From: Panicum virgatum
Lineage: Eukaryota; Streptophyta; Magnoliopsida; Poales; Poaceae
Assembly: GCF_016808335.1 (NCBI RefSeq)
Contig: NC_053146.1
Location: forward strand, 40,730,470 to 40,794,469
Length of the DNA stretch: 64,000 nt
Reading direction: 5' to 3'
Shown here: in pieces, positions 34,613-46,996 of the stretch
Numbering within the stretch: the stretch's first letter is position 1
How the letters are laid out: every line of letters starts with the position of its first letter
Program-made: the position numbers and the translations under genes
The notes under the pieces: model-generated
Seen by the model: the letters and a program-made list of their open reading frames with translations, nothing else
Told to the model about the DNA's origin: nothing
Database searches by the model: none

Positions 34613-35393
34613 GGCAAGGAGAGGCGGTGGAGGAGGGAGGCACGGCTGCGAGCTCTGTAGCTCGCTAATGGCAGTGGGGCACCGCGTGTGCGGCCAGCCC
34701 TGCTCGCCGGCGAGCGTGAGCGCCTAGGCAGGGATGGGACGGGGCAGGGCCAGTGGCCGCAAGCGGGGAAGGCGACGTCCGGGGGCGGTGGCCGGCTAGC
34801 GAGCATCGCGGGGCGCCATTAATGGCGCTCCGGCCACTTGCTCGTGTCGCGAAGCGGCGGCGCTGTTCGGGCAGAGCGCTCGGCGAGCGGCGAGGCGAAG
34901 CAGGTGACGGGACGCGTCGAGCAGCGACGAGCGGCGCGGCGGGCGTCCTGGGCACGCGGAGCGCGTGGGTACAGGCACGCGGCAGGGCGAGAACACGCGC
35001 GGGGCAAGCTCAGGGACGTGCGCGCGCACAGGCAGGAAACAGGGGAGAAGGAAGGGGAAAGAAGAAAAGAGAAGAAAAGAAGAAAAGAAAAGGAAAAGGA
35101 AAATGAGGAGGAGAGAGAGAAAAAAAAAAGAGGGAAGAAAAAGAAAAGAGGAGCGCGGCGGGATTCGCGGCGGACGGTCGCGCGTGGGCGACAGGCAGCC
35201 GAGCGGCGCGGGATGGGACGGCGGCGAGGAAAAAGTGGAAGGGTTTGGTCGGTGCTTTGAAATCGGATGACAGAACAGCGGGTGAACTGGGAGAGGATTA
35301 CGGTTCAGGGTTTAAGGGGGAGTCGAGCTCAACGACAAAGAAAACAGTTTTAGCGCACGATTTAATTTAGTGAATTTTCGGGATGCTACAGAC

Positions 35394-36279
35394 CGGCAGC
35401 TACTCTGTGCAAAATAGTGTGTGGCAAGATCTACACTATAAATGTTTTGGGAAACAGGTTTTTAGTGGGTTGTAATCATGGTTTGGCTAATAATTTATTA
35501 TATTATGAGCTCAAATATTTAAGCTGGGTTGGTGTGTGGTGGTGATAATTTGAATTGGAGTGAGTAATATTAATTTTTCCTCGTGAGAATGAATTGATAT
35601 AGATATAGTTTAGTTCCTCATCCATTTTACACTAGCTTTGCCCCCCTTCCTCCCCTCACGGCTAGTGAACGTGCAACTCGTTGTACCCACTCACGCTAAG
35701 TGGCAAGCTGCCGCCTCCCCGGCCTCGACAGGGGGAGCCACCCCTCCATGCTTCGATGCGGTAGTGACCCGACCTCATAGCCAACCTTTCTCTGATTTTT
35801 TTTCAATTGCGTGCTAGAATAGGTCTGACAAATATTTTCATTTTTTGGTATTTTTCAGGCGAGCTAGGCAGCTTCCTCTAGGAATGGATAGTTTCAGAGG
35901 TGGCCGCTTATGCCGGCCGGCCGCGTGTTGAGATGCCCTATTTCTAGAGGCGCTTGTGCAATGGTGATTTCCAAATGCCATTGCTTAAGACGACTTCCTT
36001 TGCCCTTTGGAAATAGGGGGTATTTCTACATGCGGTCAGTAGAACTGACTCTTATGCTAAAAATGTGGGGGCACCTGTAAAATGTGAGCGATATATGGTC
36101 TCCAATTGTATTGTATGACTAATGATGTATAATATAAAATTAATACAACTACTGGTGTACACAAGCTGGTGTAATCAGTATTATTGCTTTCACCCACTAT
36201 TGTTCTGAATTCATTTTTGTATAGAATCATCGGTAACACAGGTATGTAGATACTTGTAGAGTTTAGCGAATCAACCATA
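35394..36279. other. End of repeat unit, then unrecognised sequence
   Basis: 35391-35470 completes the 146-bp repeat interrupted by B. From 35471 no gene or repeat class is recognised. Confidence 0.4.
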
Positions 36280-38560
36280 TATTTGTTGATGCCTTTTGGG
36301 ATCAACACACGGATGCACTCGAACATACGCCGCGAGGAGGAGCTCGCTGCAGCACCTCCTACGTGGACCGGTCAGACCGGTTTCACGGAGCGGTCAGACC
36401 GGTCGCCGCCGGTAAGATCGAGGACGAACCTACGAACGTTAGCCCGGGAAGACCCGTCGGAGTAGGCGCACGCAGGGTTGTTTTAGGGTTGCCAGGCCAC
36501 CTAGAACGCCCTCAATCGACGTAGAAACGAAGGATGAATAACAAGTAGTAGATTAAAAAAGCTAGTGCAAGAGAAAGTAAAAAAATAAAAGTTTTTTGTA
36601 TTTGATTGACTGGATGATGACTCAATCGGCCGTGACCCTTTATGTTTATAGGGTGGGATGGACTTATCCCGAAAGAAATTCTTTTTACAGATCTAGATCT
36701 TAAAAAATCCTAATTGTACTCGGATTCCGGGTGGACCGGTCGGACCCACCGGTCAGACCGGTCGGGGTTGCCAGACTGGCTACAATGCCAAGACCGGTCA
36801 GACCGCTCATGAGCACCGATCAAATCGGTATGTTCAACATGTGTCAATTTTGGTCATTAGCATATGCTCCCCTAATTTTTCGTGATGCTTGCCTACCAAA
36901 AAACAAGCCTCTGGACCAAAATTGTCTAAGGACGATGATAAACATCCATCGGCCATTTTTTTTGTTCTAAGGGCAATAAAATTTATCGGTCATATCTTGC
37001 TTCTTCTTCAAGCTGATGACGAAACAACTTGCTTAGGCCTCCATACCTATTTTATGGTTGCCGACCTTACTGGTACAACCTCCTCTTGTTGTTCCATAGA
37101 CTCTTTCTTGCGCATTCGTTACAACCTCATCTTTTGGGTGCAAGATAAGCCTGAGAGACACCACCCCGGTTGTAAATATTGGTTGTCATGCTTCATATCT
37201 TTCTCACCATCTTGGCTGCAATTAGGTTTGCTTTTGACCAGATCATCGCTAGCAACAATCGGTCTTTGAGAAACACCATAATTTGGACATGTAGAAGAAT
37301 ATTGAATAAAATATGGATGCATATACATTTTACTATAGTCCAAAGGTGTATAATAGTAAGGATACGACCAAAACCATGGAGCAATCGGCTTACCAAATAA
37401 ATATGGTGCAAAAGCGTTATTACCTTGTCGCAAATAAGAAGCTGATTGCTCGCGATGCTTCGATGATGAATTTGTATCTTTAGCTTGATCTAATCGTTTC
37501 TCCTGTTTTTGAGTAGCTCCTTTCTCTTCATACTTGGCTAGGACTTCTTTGAAACTCGGCCTTTTCTTTTTAATGTTTCTAGAATTTTTCCTAGAGCTCC
37601 CAGAGGGACATGTCAGACCAGTTTCTAGACCGGTCAGACCAGTCTGTAGACCCATCCTTTTTTTGCTGCTCGTGCCCCCCGAACACTGGGCTCTGGACCA
37701 GTCAGACCGATTTCAAGACTGGTCAGATCGGTCTTTACATATGTGGCGCCCTTCTTCTGATCTTGCCCCCCGAGTGTTAAACCTTTCGATGAAGTTTCAG
37801 GGAATCTCTTCACTGGAATTTATTTGTCTCAGAGATTTTGGCCTAAATCCACCAATGATCACATTCTTTCCCTTTGTTGATTCGGCTTGATTCGGCCGAA
37901 TTAAAACCTTAGGATTCTATAATTCAACAGTATGCATAGGGAAATAATTATTATCAATTTACATTTATAGAACAACCAATCGTCCTTCGTTAACGGCCGA
38001 TTGAATTCGTCTCTTAAAAATGTTGCTATCATTGGTTGCATGAGAGAATGAATTATACCATTTGCAATAAGCATGCTACTTTAATTCCTCAAGTGGTGGA
38101 ATAGCATGAGATAATTTAAAGCATCCCAATCTATTTAATTCATCAAATATGCGATCACATTTGGATACATCAAAAGTAAACTTAATATTATCTTGCCGAT
38201 TTTTCTGAATCGGCTTGAGAGAACCGCAAGTGCAAGGTTTATCATTAGAAGGCCAAGCAAATTCAGCAGCATAACCATCCTTACCTTCATCATTCGAACA
38301 ATTTGATTCACAACCAAGAACATAAACAAGACGATTAGGTTTTTTATTGGACTTTTGCAAATTTCAAGCTTCTTAAGCTCGGCTTTCATTAGCCAGAGTC
38401 TTTTGCAGAACTTGACTAACATCTAGAAATTTTTATCCATCTAGCTTTTCTTTATGAAAATCAAGTAAATCAGACCGGCTACAATGCCCAGACCGGTCAG
38501 ACCGCTCATGAGTACCGGTCAGACCGGTCTGTTCTGACCTGTGCCAATTTTGGTCATCAA
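36280..38560 (-). mobile_element. Decayed LTR-retrotransposon sequence with GACCGGTC phrases
   Basis: Contains a gag-like pseudogene on the minus strand, and clusters of the self-complementary phrase GACCGGTCAGACCGGT at 36369-36399, 36733-36817, 37605-37735 and 38470-38530. Limits are approximate. No LTR pair was found. Confidence 0.55.
37119..38360 (-). pseudogene. Retrotransposon gag-like fragments
   Basis: Piece 38360-38076 includes the wording KFTFDVSKCDRIFDEL and ends SHAIPPLEELK, as in gag-like proteins of grass gypsy elements. A further stretch to about 37980 keeps a damaged zinc-knuckle-like part. Piece 37655-37119 has RPSFKEVLAKYEEKGA and a Tyr/Pro-rich block (WFWSYPYYYTP). The pieces are in order but in separate frames with stops. 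Confidence 0.6.
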
Positions 38561-39150
38561 TAATATCCAAATGCGGATTTGAATTCAAACTATTTGATTT
38601 ATATTCGTATTAGAGACTATATCTGAACCCCCAAATTTGTATTCGTTGCTTGGTCATGGCGTACGTGGTTGTTGCGGCGAACCAAAGTTTGGCCTAGTCC
38701 CTTCGGCAGCCTCGATGGGCAATCTATCTGGTTCGCCCATCATGCTTGCCCCCACCAAGTGCGGCGATCCAGTGTGCGTGCGGGTGAATCTTTTTTGTAG
38801 AGGACCAATTCCTGTGTAATTTTCAATTTACCAGGGTCTTGTTTTTATAGTCTTGGGCTTCTAGCTCCTTGCTGCAAACTAAGACCCTGTTTGCAAACTA
38901 AAACAATGAAAAAAAGACGGGACCGCTTGATCTGTTTCCGCCCCAGGTTGACTGTCCGTGGAGCCCGTGGGCTGCTAGCTGCAGCAGCCGGCAGAAGTAG
39001 ATAAGAGCAGCTTCATAGGTGAGCAAGGTATTCTGTTGCTTTTTGTGTTGTTGAATGGCCTGAGACGACAAAGCTCGCACGAGTCGAGAAGCAATGCAAG
39101 CCGGACCGGTGTGCAGACTGCAGTGCATGGTTGGCGCATACATGCCGTTA
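38561..39150. other. Intergenic sequence, nothing recognised
   Basis: Short open frames only. No repeat phrase or domain was recognised. Confidence 0.4.
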
Positions 39151-39359
39151 AGGGTGCAAATAGGTGATTGTTAGATGCACCTCTAACTCTTTTTAGTTTA
39201 AAATTTTGTACTAACCCTCCAAATTGATATCTCGTTTTGGAAAATTAGTTCAAAATTTTGTACTAACCCTCCAAATTGATATCTCGTTTTAAAAAATTAA
39301 TACAAAATTTTAAACTAAATAGGATTGCTGGAGCACCTAAAGTTATCAATCGACACCCC
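39151..39359. mobile_element. Small MITE-like element with an internal duplication
   Basis: The ends read GGGTGCAAATAGG and, inverted, GGGGTGTCG, and the interior is AT-rich. A 39-bp unit (AAAATTTTGTACTAACCCTC...) occurs at 39200-39238 and 39252-39290. No target duplication was found. Confidence 0.4.
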
Positions 39360-41890
39360 TACGTGCCGTCCTACAGCGTCGGATGTCATGTTCGACATGT
39401 CGCTTTGTGGAGAATGGGCAGAGGCAACTGTTTGACCGCCATCTTTTTGCTTGCCCTCTTGAAGCCTACTGCTGTAGTACACATCTGCGCTGCAGGGCCA
39501 GCCCTTGGAACGAAGCACAGAAATGAAATCGGATACGGGCCGGCAAAAGACAATACCTAGGCATGCAGTTAGATAGCCTATGTACTACTGCACAGTGATG
39601 CCCTGCACACTATCTAGCACATGGTCTTCCGGCCGCAGTTATGCCTCCGCTCACGAACACGAAGAGAAACGGCGGCCGGCACTAGGGCGCCGACTATTGC
39701 AAAACAGGTCATCTCAAACATTTTACCACCGTCGGTTCAAATTGAGCAGACGGTGATAATCTATCACCGTGGTTGCCTAAATGTGATTGTAGCCATCACC
39801 GATGGTTCATTTACGATCCAGCGGTAATGAAATACCCCCTTATTTCTCATTTCCACTCTCACTCATTGTTGACGGCCATTATTTCCCATTTTGACCGTCA
39901 ACTTCTCGGGAATAATATGAGCTTTACACCATATTCCATATATATCTTGCTTATTTCTAACAAGTGCAATAAGTTTTGGATAAGTTGTGGTCGCAGGAAC
40001 TAGTGTACCAAAAATCAAGAAAAATAGACAAAATACCAGGCCGACCGGCCTACCCTAGGCCGGCCGGCCTAACACCTCAACATACCATACCACGAAACTT
40101 TGCCAAAGTGATCATGAGCACAAATCCAAGCCAATCCAATTTGGTTCCGTCCAAAATTCACAAACAAAGACCGAAAGGCTTGAGCAATTGAAGGTTTGGT
40201 CAACTTTCAGTGTCCAAACGCAGTTTCAAGACCTAAACCGCCTTGAGCAAGAATGTGCAACCATTGATTGATGCGTCGGTAGAACGGAGGGCCGAGAGGA
40301 GCCAAATCCAGGCCGGCCGGCCTAACAATCACGTGCTTTGGACCCAATCCTCTTCCACCGACTTCCAGGAGACAATCCAAGCCGTCCACAAAAAGTCGGT
40401 GGCCAGATGGTGGGATCCCCAGGCTGGCCGGCCTAGGAGAGGCCGGCCGACCCCACCTTGCAACGGCTCATGCTCAACTTCGCATGGAAGTTACATCAAC
40501 CGTCCTAATTGCTTACAACACACGCACTCACTTCGTACCGACCTTGGAGCACTATAAATAGAGAGCAACACCCTCACTCTCATGACACACCAAAGGAGCT
40601 CTCTTCTCTCATTCTTAGTTTGTAGAGTAGGTTAGGTAATCTAGGAGTTAGAGTCGAGTCGAGCTTGTCTCGGGATTCCGGAGTCGTCATCGGAAGTCGG
40701 TATAAGCTATTGTATCTTTTCCTTTGACATTTATCAATATAAGTTATCTTCTTTATCTTTTCGAGTCAGCTTTACTTTCCACATTTATTTATCTTTCCAA
40801 GTTATCTTACTTGTGTGCGGAAGTAATTCTCTAGCTTAAGCTTTGTACCTATCTTGTTTATCGGGATCTTACCTTACGTGTTTTCTCGCCCGGACTAGGG
40901 AGGCTCAAGTTAGTTCCCTAGGTTGAGGGGGTTTCTCTTGCTTGCTATAAGAGAAATCTTAACAATGAGAGCAGACGTGGTGTCTGAGCTCAGTGTTAGC
41001 TAGAAAGTGTGTTCCACCCCACGGTAACATTGTGGTAGGCGGCAGGTGGTGATAGCCCTGTCCGTCCTTTGTAGTCCACCACGTTCGGGTGTTTTCATAG
41101 CAGTAGTTGCAGGTTGCCGTTGGACTCCCCTCTCACCCCTTTCTGAAGTCCTTCTTCTTCCGGCCGCCGAAGTAAGCTCTAGGTTCCTGATAACTAGTTA
41201 GAATCAAGGTTTAGTCTAGAGAGGCTAGCTCGATAGTTTAGAAGTGTTTTAGGAGTCTTTCTTGCTCGTTGTCCTCCCAGCTACTTACCTCTCTAAGGAT
41301 TAGAGTCTCCTGTGTCAAATGGTCTTTGTTGGCCATTATCTTATCCTATCATATCAGGCTTACCCCCACTAAGTTAGTCGGTTGATATCTCTAGTAAAGT
41401 TTGTCATTCGATTCTTCGATACTCTTTATCCATAGTGCTTCCCTGAGGAAATATACGATACCCTAGAATACTCCAAGGTGAAGTGCTACAGCGGTGATTC
41501 TGTGCGCCTGCGGAATCCATATTCTATTGAGCGTAAGAAACGCCAACACTCATCCTCTCACCCCCCCTCTCTCTCATATTCCTCTCTCTCCCTCCCCATC
41601 CGCATCCTCTCCCCCTGTCCGCATCCTCTCCCTTATCCCCTTCCCCTCCCACCCCTCCGCTCCATATCCCAACCGCACCCTCCGTTCCTCCCTTCCCTGC
41701 TCCTCCTCCCCTCCCCCGCCGCCCCTCCGCTCCATGTCTCGACCACCCTCCGTTCCTCCCCTCTGTGCTACTCCTCCCCTCCTTGGCCACCTTGCGGGGC
41801 TGTGTGGGTGAACACGAGGTATGGCCACTGGCGAGCACGCTGTGCCACGGCGAGGCACGGTGGGCGAGCGCATGGTACGGCGCGGGGCGG
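39360..41890. repeat. Unclassified repeat region with CCGG phrase and TATA box
   Basis: 39690-39840 has ATCACCG/CGGTGAT words of a kind seen at CACTA subterminal regions. 40040-40450 repeats GGCCGGCCGGCCT-type phrases. A TATAAATA at 40553 with a following leader looks like the transcription start of an LTR. The wording near 41480-41549 resembles the end of an LTR, but no partner LTR or duplication was found. 41549-41890 is pyrimidine-rich low-complexity DNA whose Pro/Ser-rich open frames I do not take as genes. Confidence 0.4.
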
Positions 41891-42732
41891 CTCGTTTTTT
41901 ATTTTTATTTTCTTATTTCATGAATATGGTATCACCATCGATTGTAGACTAGTGGTGATGTCGTTTTTTATCACTGTCAACCCTAATTCAACTGTTTCTC
42001 AAAATGGCGGTGATGCCATTTTTCACCTGTTGGTGATAGGGTGTGTTGACACAAAAATCCGGTGGACGGGATCTCTGTCTGCGCTCCATGTACGCTAGGG
42101 TTGTCAGTATTTAGCCACCAAGTCTGATCAGAGATACCCCAAGCAGTAGGATTGTAGGTAGGGAATCGCCGAGTGCTGGAACCGATGGTGCAAAGAACAC
42201 AAAGTTTTAGACAGGTTCAGGCCACGAGATGCGTAATACCCTACGTTCTATGTGGTTGTTTGTATTGCCTTGGATGAGATGATCTTTTTCGAGGGGGCTC
42301 TGCCCGATCTTATATAGTCCGGGGGGACATGGTGACATGAAAATCCTAACTGAATACTACTCAAGTTGTCCTTCCCAATTATTATCCTCTATATACCGTC
42401 TCCTCTTCAATTTTTTCACCGTATTTTAATTTCATTTTACATAACTAGTAGAAATGGTCCTTCTATGAAGTAACGATGTCATTTATTTTTTCCAAAAATA
42501 ATACACGTCTTTCTTTTCCTTGTATAAAATAATAATATCAATTATTATTCTTCCAAAAAAATAATGACACGAATAATTGGTGAATGCGTGTGCAAAGTAA
42601 AGTAAAGTTTGTGCCAAAGAAAGGTAATATGCAATACAATATGTGGGTATAAGAAATTGCTAGTGCAAAAAAGTTTTAGCATTTTGGTGAATTAGATTAA
42701 AAAATGGCTCACCTCTTCCTTTCCTCAAATCT
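41891..42732. other. Repeat debris: CACTA-like words and an LTR-like fragment
   Basis: 41930-42050 again has GGTGATG/CATCACC words. 42090-42330 has wording familiar from grass retrotransposon LTRs (GACAGGTTCAGGCCACGAGATG). No boundaries or coding capacity were recognised. Confidence 0.35.
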
Positions 42733-43429
42733 GAGGATGGAAACAGTTCGGATTCACATGGAATCGGATTCAGATAGCATTTTTTATCACATTTTAAATC
42801 GAATACAGATACGGATTCGGATATTCTTTGATACGAATACAAAATGGATGCCTCAGATTCGGATTCTAATTCGGATATTGACTTGATATATGAGCTAACG
42901 TTTAGCTATTTTCTTTATTAGTAGTTTTAGATTATAAAATCGTTATACATGTACAAACTAAAATATAATAATATAATAAAGATATCTAGTTAAAAATAAT
43001 TTATTTATCATTAATAAATAAATACATAAAAAATAAAATTAGAACTAAAAATATATTGCAATAAACATTTAAATAATTTTATTATATATAAATAAAAAAT
43101 ATAGAAGTAATTTAGAGATAAAATAAGAATATTTAAAAGTAAATTTAATCTTTTATATTATATCTTTATTATAAAAATTAATAATATGTGTGGTAAGAAA
43201 TAAATATAATTTTTAAATAGTTTTTGAATGAAAACAGATACGGATAGTGTCGGATATTGTCGAATACGAATCTGGAATCGGATAGAGAAAATCAATGAAA
43301 ATCGGATTCGGATGTATCCACTTTACTACCAAATTAAATTCGAATACGGATACGGATATTTATATTAATATTTAAACGGATACAGATATCGGATAATTCA
43401 GATATCTGCTATGCATTTTCCATCCTTAG
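42733..43429. mobile_element. Non-autonomous hAT element rich in CGGATAC words
   Basis: Flanked by an exact 8-bp duplication TCAAATCT (42725-42732 and 43430-43437). The ends are GAGGATGGAAA and, inverted, CTAAGGATGGAAA. Both flanks of the interior carry many CGGATACGGAT/ATCCGAATC words, and the centre is AT-rich. About 700 bp and without a transposase. Confidence 0.85.
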
Positions 43430-43900
43430 TCAAATCTATGGATTTGATAAGTAGGACATCTGTGAAGAGTAAGATAGGTTTAATATTGGTGCAAAATAGT
43501 TTGAATTGTTTCAACTTTTATAGTATAGAATGATAAATTTAGATAGATTACCAGTAGATCGTCCATCTGCCAATGAGTCGTCGATTTTGCGCTCAATATC
43601 CAGGGCGGCGGTTCGCGAACTGGTACGGTGGTCCCATCAAACAAACAAACAAATAACAAACAAACCCTCGAACGGCATTACGAAAGAAATCGAAGTTGCA
43701 TTTTGCCTCCCCCCCTGCATGCAGGCGTTGCTGTTAGCTCTAGCAGATGGATCTGCATGCGGATGCACGGTTATCTCGCCGATCTCATCCGAGTTCTCTC
43801 TTCCGTCTCTTCTTCAATTCTCTCAGCTCCTGCTTGTTCGAAATCGTTGGTTCGAGCGCACGCGAATGGGCAGGTTGTTCGCGTCGTTCGGCGATCTTTC

Positions 43901-43908
43901 TTTTTATA
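43901..43908 (+). promoter_or_regulatory. Possible TATA box of the LBD gene
   Basis: TTTTATAG about 165 bp before the start codon, followed by a GC-rich leader. Confidence 0.4.
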
Positions 43909-44070
43909 GCCCACTATTCTCACGGTGAGGACGAGAGGCAGGCAGGGCGAGAGAGACCTGGCCCCGCGCCCCTCTCTCCATCTTCGAATTCCCCTCTCCC
44001 CTATCCCTACGACGCCGCCGACGCCGACGCCGAGGGCCCCGACCTCGCCGGCCGCGCACGCGTGCGTACC

Positions 44071-45129
44071 ATGTCCTCCTCCTCAAAGCCACCACCACTC
44101 CTCCGCCTCCACGTCGACACTGCCGCCGCCACCACCACCGCCAACGGCTCGGCCGCCTCCTCCGGCTCCAAGTCCTCCTCCCGCTCCCCGCGCCCCTCCG
44201 CCGCCGCCGCCTCCGGCCCCGGGGGCGGCCAGAACCAGGCATGCGCCGCGTGCAAGTACCAGCGGCGCAAGTGCAACCCGGACTGCCCGCTCGCCCCCTA
44301 CTTCCCCGCCGACCAGCAGCGCCGCTTCCTCAACGCGCACCGCCTCTTCGGCGTCAAGAACATCCAGAGGACGCTGCGCTGGATCGACCCGGAGCGCGGC
44401 CCCGACGCCATGCGCGCCCTCATCTACCAGTCTGAGGCCCGCGCCGCGGACCCCGTCGGCGGTTGCGTCACCATCATCGAGCAGCTCCAGAGGCAGATCG
44501 AGCGCACCGAGTTGGAGCTCGCCTACGTTAAGCAGCAGATCGCCTTCTACCGCCAGGCCGCCGCCGTCGACCCGCTCGCGGACCCGGCGATGATCCTACC
44601 TCCACCTGATGCAGCCGCCGCCGTGGCCGGCCAGGACCACCAGGACAATGCCGCCGCCGTCGCTGTGGGCGCGCTCTACGCCGGTCAAGAACCCGTCCCG
44701 CCAGGCGCCGCCGGGCTAGTCTTCCAAGACCAGCAAGGTTACCACCACCACCATGTCCTCAAGGCCGACCAACAGAATCATCCACCGCCGCAGCAGCTCT
44801 ACAATTACTTCTGCTACGACGGGACGGCTGCCGACGAGAGTACCCAAGATGGGAGCGTGCAGCAGTTTGGAGGTTTTGCCGACACCGGTGGTCTCAAGAT
44901 TGGGTCGCCGACGTTGGCGACCCTCGGCGAGCAGCTGGAGCAGCAGTGCCAGCTAGACGCGTTCGACGTCAAGCCACCGGGCTTGCGGGCGACAACGGAA
45001 CGCCTTGGCCCTGCTGACGAGCTCATGCGTCCAGCCGAAGATCACCACGACGTCGATCAGCACATGGAGGAGCCGGCAACAGCGGTGGCGGCGCCATGCC
45101 ACTTGGAGTTAGGCTTCTCCTCCTTCTAA
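44071..45129 (+). CDS. LOB-domain (LBD/ASL) transcription factor, class I
   Basis: A 352-residue single-exon protein. After a Ser/Ala-rich head comes the LOB domain: the zinc-like C block C-x2-C-x6-C-x3-C (Cys58, 61, 68, 72; CAACKYQRRKCNPDC), the GAS block (FLNAHRLFGVKNIQRTL...) and a coiled-coil tail (QLQRQIERTELELAYVKQQIAFY, about residues 140-165), which is what defines class I. The long tail is Gln/His/Ala/Pro-rich, as in activation regions. LBD proteins bind DNA as dimers in the nucleus and control organ or pollen development. The spacing and the KYQRRKCNPDCPLAPYFPAD wording look closest to the LBD22/LBD27 branch, from memory only. The frame is open upstream to 43747, but the ATG at 44071 lies just ahead of the conserved part and follows the leader, so it is preferred. 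Confidence 0.92.
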   Translation: MSSSSKPPPLLRLHVDTAAATTTANGSAASSGSKSSSRSPRPSAAAASGPGGGQNQACAACKYQRRKCNPDCPLAPYFPADQQRRFLNAHRLFGVKNIQRTLRWIDPERGPDAMRALIYQSEARAADPVGGCVTIIEQLQRQIERTELELAYVKQQIAFYRQAAAVDPLADPAMILPPPDAAAAVAGQDHQDNAAAVAVGALYAGQEPVPPGAAGLVFQDQQGYHHHHVLKADQQNHPPPQQLYNYFCYDGTAADESTQDGSVQQFGGFADTGGLKIGSPTLATLGEQLEQQCQLDAFDVKPPGLRATTERLGPADELMRPAEDHHDVDQHMEEPATAVAAPCHLELGFSSF

Positions 45130-46050
45130 TGCATGGGAGATGCATCATTGATTCATCCATGACCATGCATATATACACATTTAAAAGCATCCTGATTTAT
45201 TTTATTAGGATTCACAATGTTTGTTGCATGTCTCAGTTTTTTTGTTAGAGAGAGTATGTTAATTCGGCTAGATAATAATTGTTAGGTCATCAAACACATT
45301 AGTTTAGATTATGTCGTCATTGATTTTCCTCGCCCTTCCATCAGTCCTTGATGAACAAGCGGTGGTAGCGGAAACAATCTTTGAATAAAATGCCACTGAG
45401 TAAGAGTTTTTCACTGCCATTGTTGAGCTTCCCCTTACCGTATACCTAATTGAATATTATGCAGTATAATTGTCCAAAGAAAAGAATAAAGTACTCCAGC
45501 TTTCCATGTGCACATCACATCTACTAGTGGATCGTCACTAATTATAGATCGAATGAGAAGGTACAAATAAATGTCATTCTTAACAATGGACAGGTACAAA
45601 CTACTACATGGTATGATCTTTCCGAAGCAATGTTTTAAATTCCAGAATATAAGATTAAAAGCAAGCCTTCTCCATCCGTAATAGCGCGCTGCAATAGGCA
45701 GCTATTTCTGATGCAACCATCGTCGTGGCAGCTCTATATATGGAGCCGATATAGCCGCTATTTAAAACCATTGTTTTGTAGAAAATAATTTCATATTATA
45801 TTTAGCATATCTAGTTATCTACTAATAACTCAACGTAGAATGCACAATTTCACTAGATCCTGAATATTTAATATAGTTTGCTAATAAAACGGAGAACAAA
45901 TATTAGTTCAACATGTACGCTACCAAACTCGTGAAAGAATCTTTGCTACACAGATCAAGTTTTGACTTATTTATGACAAACGGAACAAGACTAATAATTG
46001 TTAATGCTACAAAGTAGCAAGTAAAACGGAACAAGACTTTACAGGATGAC
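45130..46050. other. 3' flank of the LBD gene
   Basis: AT-rich, with no gene recognised. The sequence just before the LINE relic (45900-46030) has no coding signature. Confidence 0.4.
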
Positions 46051-46996
46051 ATAGGGAAGGCTCTCCTAAATGTTGACATAGCGAAGGCTTTTGATACAGT
46101 TAATTGGCGGTTCTTGCTGAGTCTACTTCGACACCTTGGATTCTCCTGACGATGGCTGGATTGGATTTCTCTCATATCTACAGCCAGTACAAAAGTTATT
46201 ATGAATGGGTGACCGGGGACAAGGATCTGTCATGCTAGCAGATAGTCGAGGTCTGCTGCAAATTCTGCACCCAAAAATTAAAGAGAGGGCTTTCATGTAT
46301 GTGGATGATGTGGTCATTTTCTTGTCTCCAGTGCAGCAGGATTTGGTACTCACTAGGGCCATCCTAGAGATTTTTGCTGGGGCGTCAGGCCTAAAAACCA
46401 ACATGGCAAAATCCCTGATCTCGCCGATCCAATGTGACCTCCAAGATACGGTGTCATTGCTCACTTTTCTTCCAGGGAGAGTTGACCCTTTTCCTATTCG
46501 ATAACTGGGCATCCCACTTGATGTGAAGAAGCTAGGCAAGTCTGCTTTACAACCTTTGATCGATAAAGTTGCTAATCGGCTACCGACTTGGAAGGCCGCC
46601 CTGCTTAATCGTGCTGGCAGAGTTGTTCTAACCAAGAGCACCTTATCGGCTATCCCAACTCACACGGCTTTGGCAGTCACCATCTCCCCATGGGTTATCA
46701 AGAGCATTGACAGTCTTAGGCGGGGTTTTTTGTGGCAAGGAGCTCAAACAGCTGAAGGCGGCCACTGTCTTCTAGCTTGGCCTAGAGTTTGCATACCGTC
46801 GGAGCTAGGTGGCCTGGGTATTGTCGACCTCCAACGTTTTGGGTATGCACTGCATATGCGATGGTTGTGGTTGAAGCGCACGGGCGAGGCCAGGTCTTGG
46901 CATCAGTTACCTCATGAAAAGGAGAGTGTGATTCAGGACATGTTTCAGGCTTCAATCTATATTGAGTTGGGGGATGGGCATTCGGACTTGTTTTGA
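46051..46996 (+). pseudogene. LINE (L1-type) reverse transcriptase relic
   Basis: The order is NVDIAKAFDTVNW (46066), a stop at 46147, the FMYVDDVVIF catalytic box (near 46294), LKTNMAKS, then the RT thumb region LPTWKAALLNRAGRVVLTKS and a GGLGIVDLQRFGYALHMRWLW block, in different frames. Plant non-LTR elements have this motif order. The 5' half, the endonuclease and a poly(A) tail are missing. Confidence 0.88.

Larger units (their letters stand above)
32101..35390 (-). mobile_element. Insertion element B (TGTAGCATCCCG...), related to A and C
   Basis: Read on the minus strand it begins TGTAGCATCCCGAAAATTC (35390) and ends GACGCTTCACG (32101). GAC flanks both ends (32098-32100 and 35391-35393), and deletion restores a continuous 146-bp repeat unit, which proves the limits. 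It contains a TATA box, a GC-rich first exon, a donor at 34445|34444 and the two exons called separately. 32411-33500 is intronic with several short open frames. 34441-35390 is GC-rich with a purine-rich tract (35040-35150). No transposase or LTR is seen. Confidence 0.75.

Noticed and set aside
34441..35270. Many Arg/Lys-rich open frames in element B
   Set aside because: They come from GC-rich and purine-rich (GAA/AAG) tracts. The leader exon with TATA box and splice donor on the minus strand explains the region better.
41478..42098. 206-codon Pro/Ser-rich open frame
   Set aside because: Encoded by pyrimidine-rich low-complexity DNA between repeat fragments, with open frames on the other strand too.
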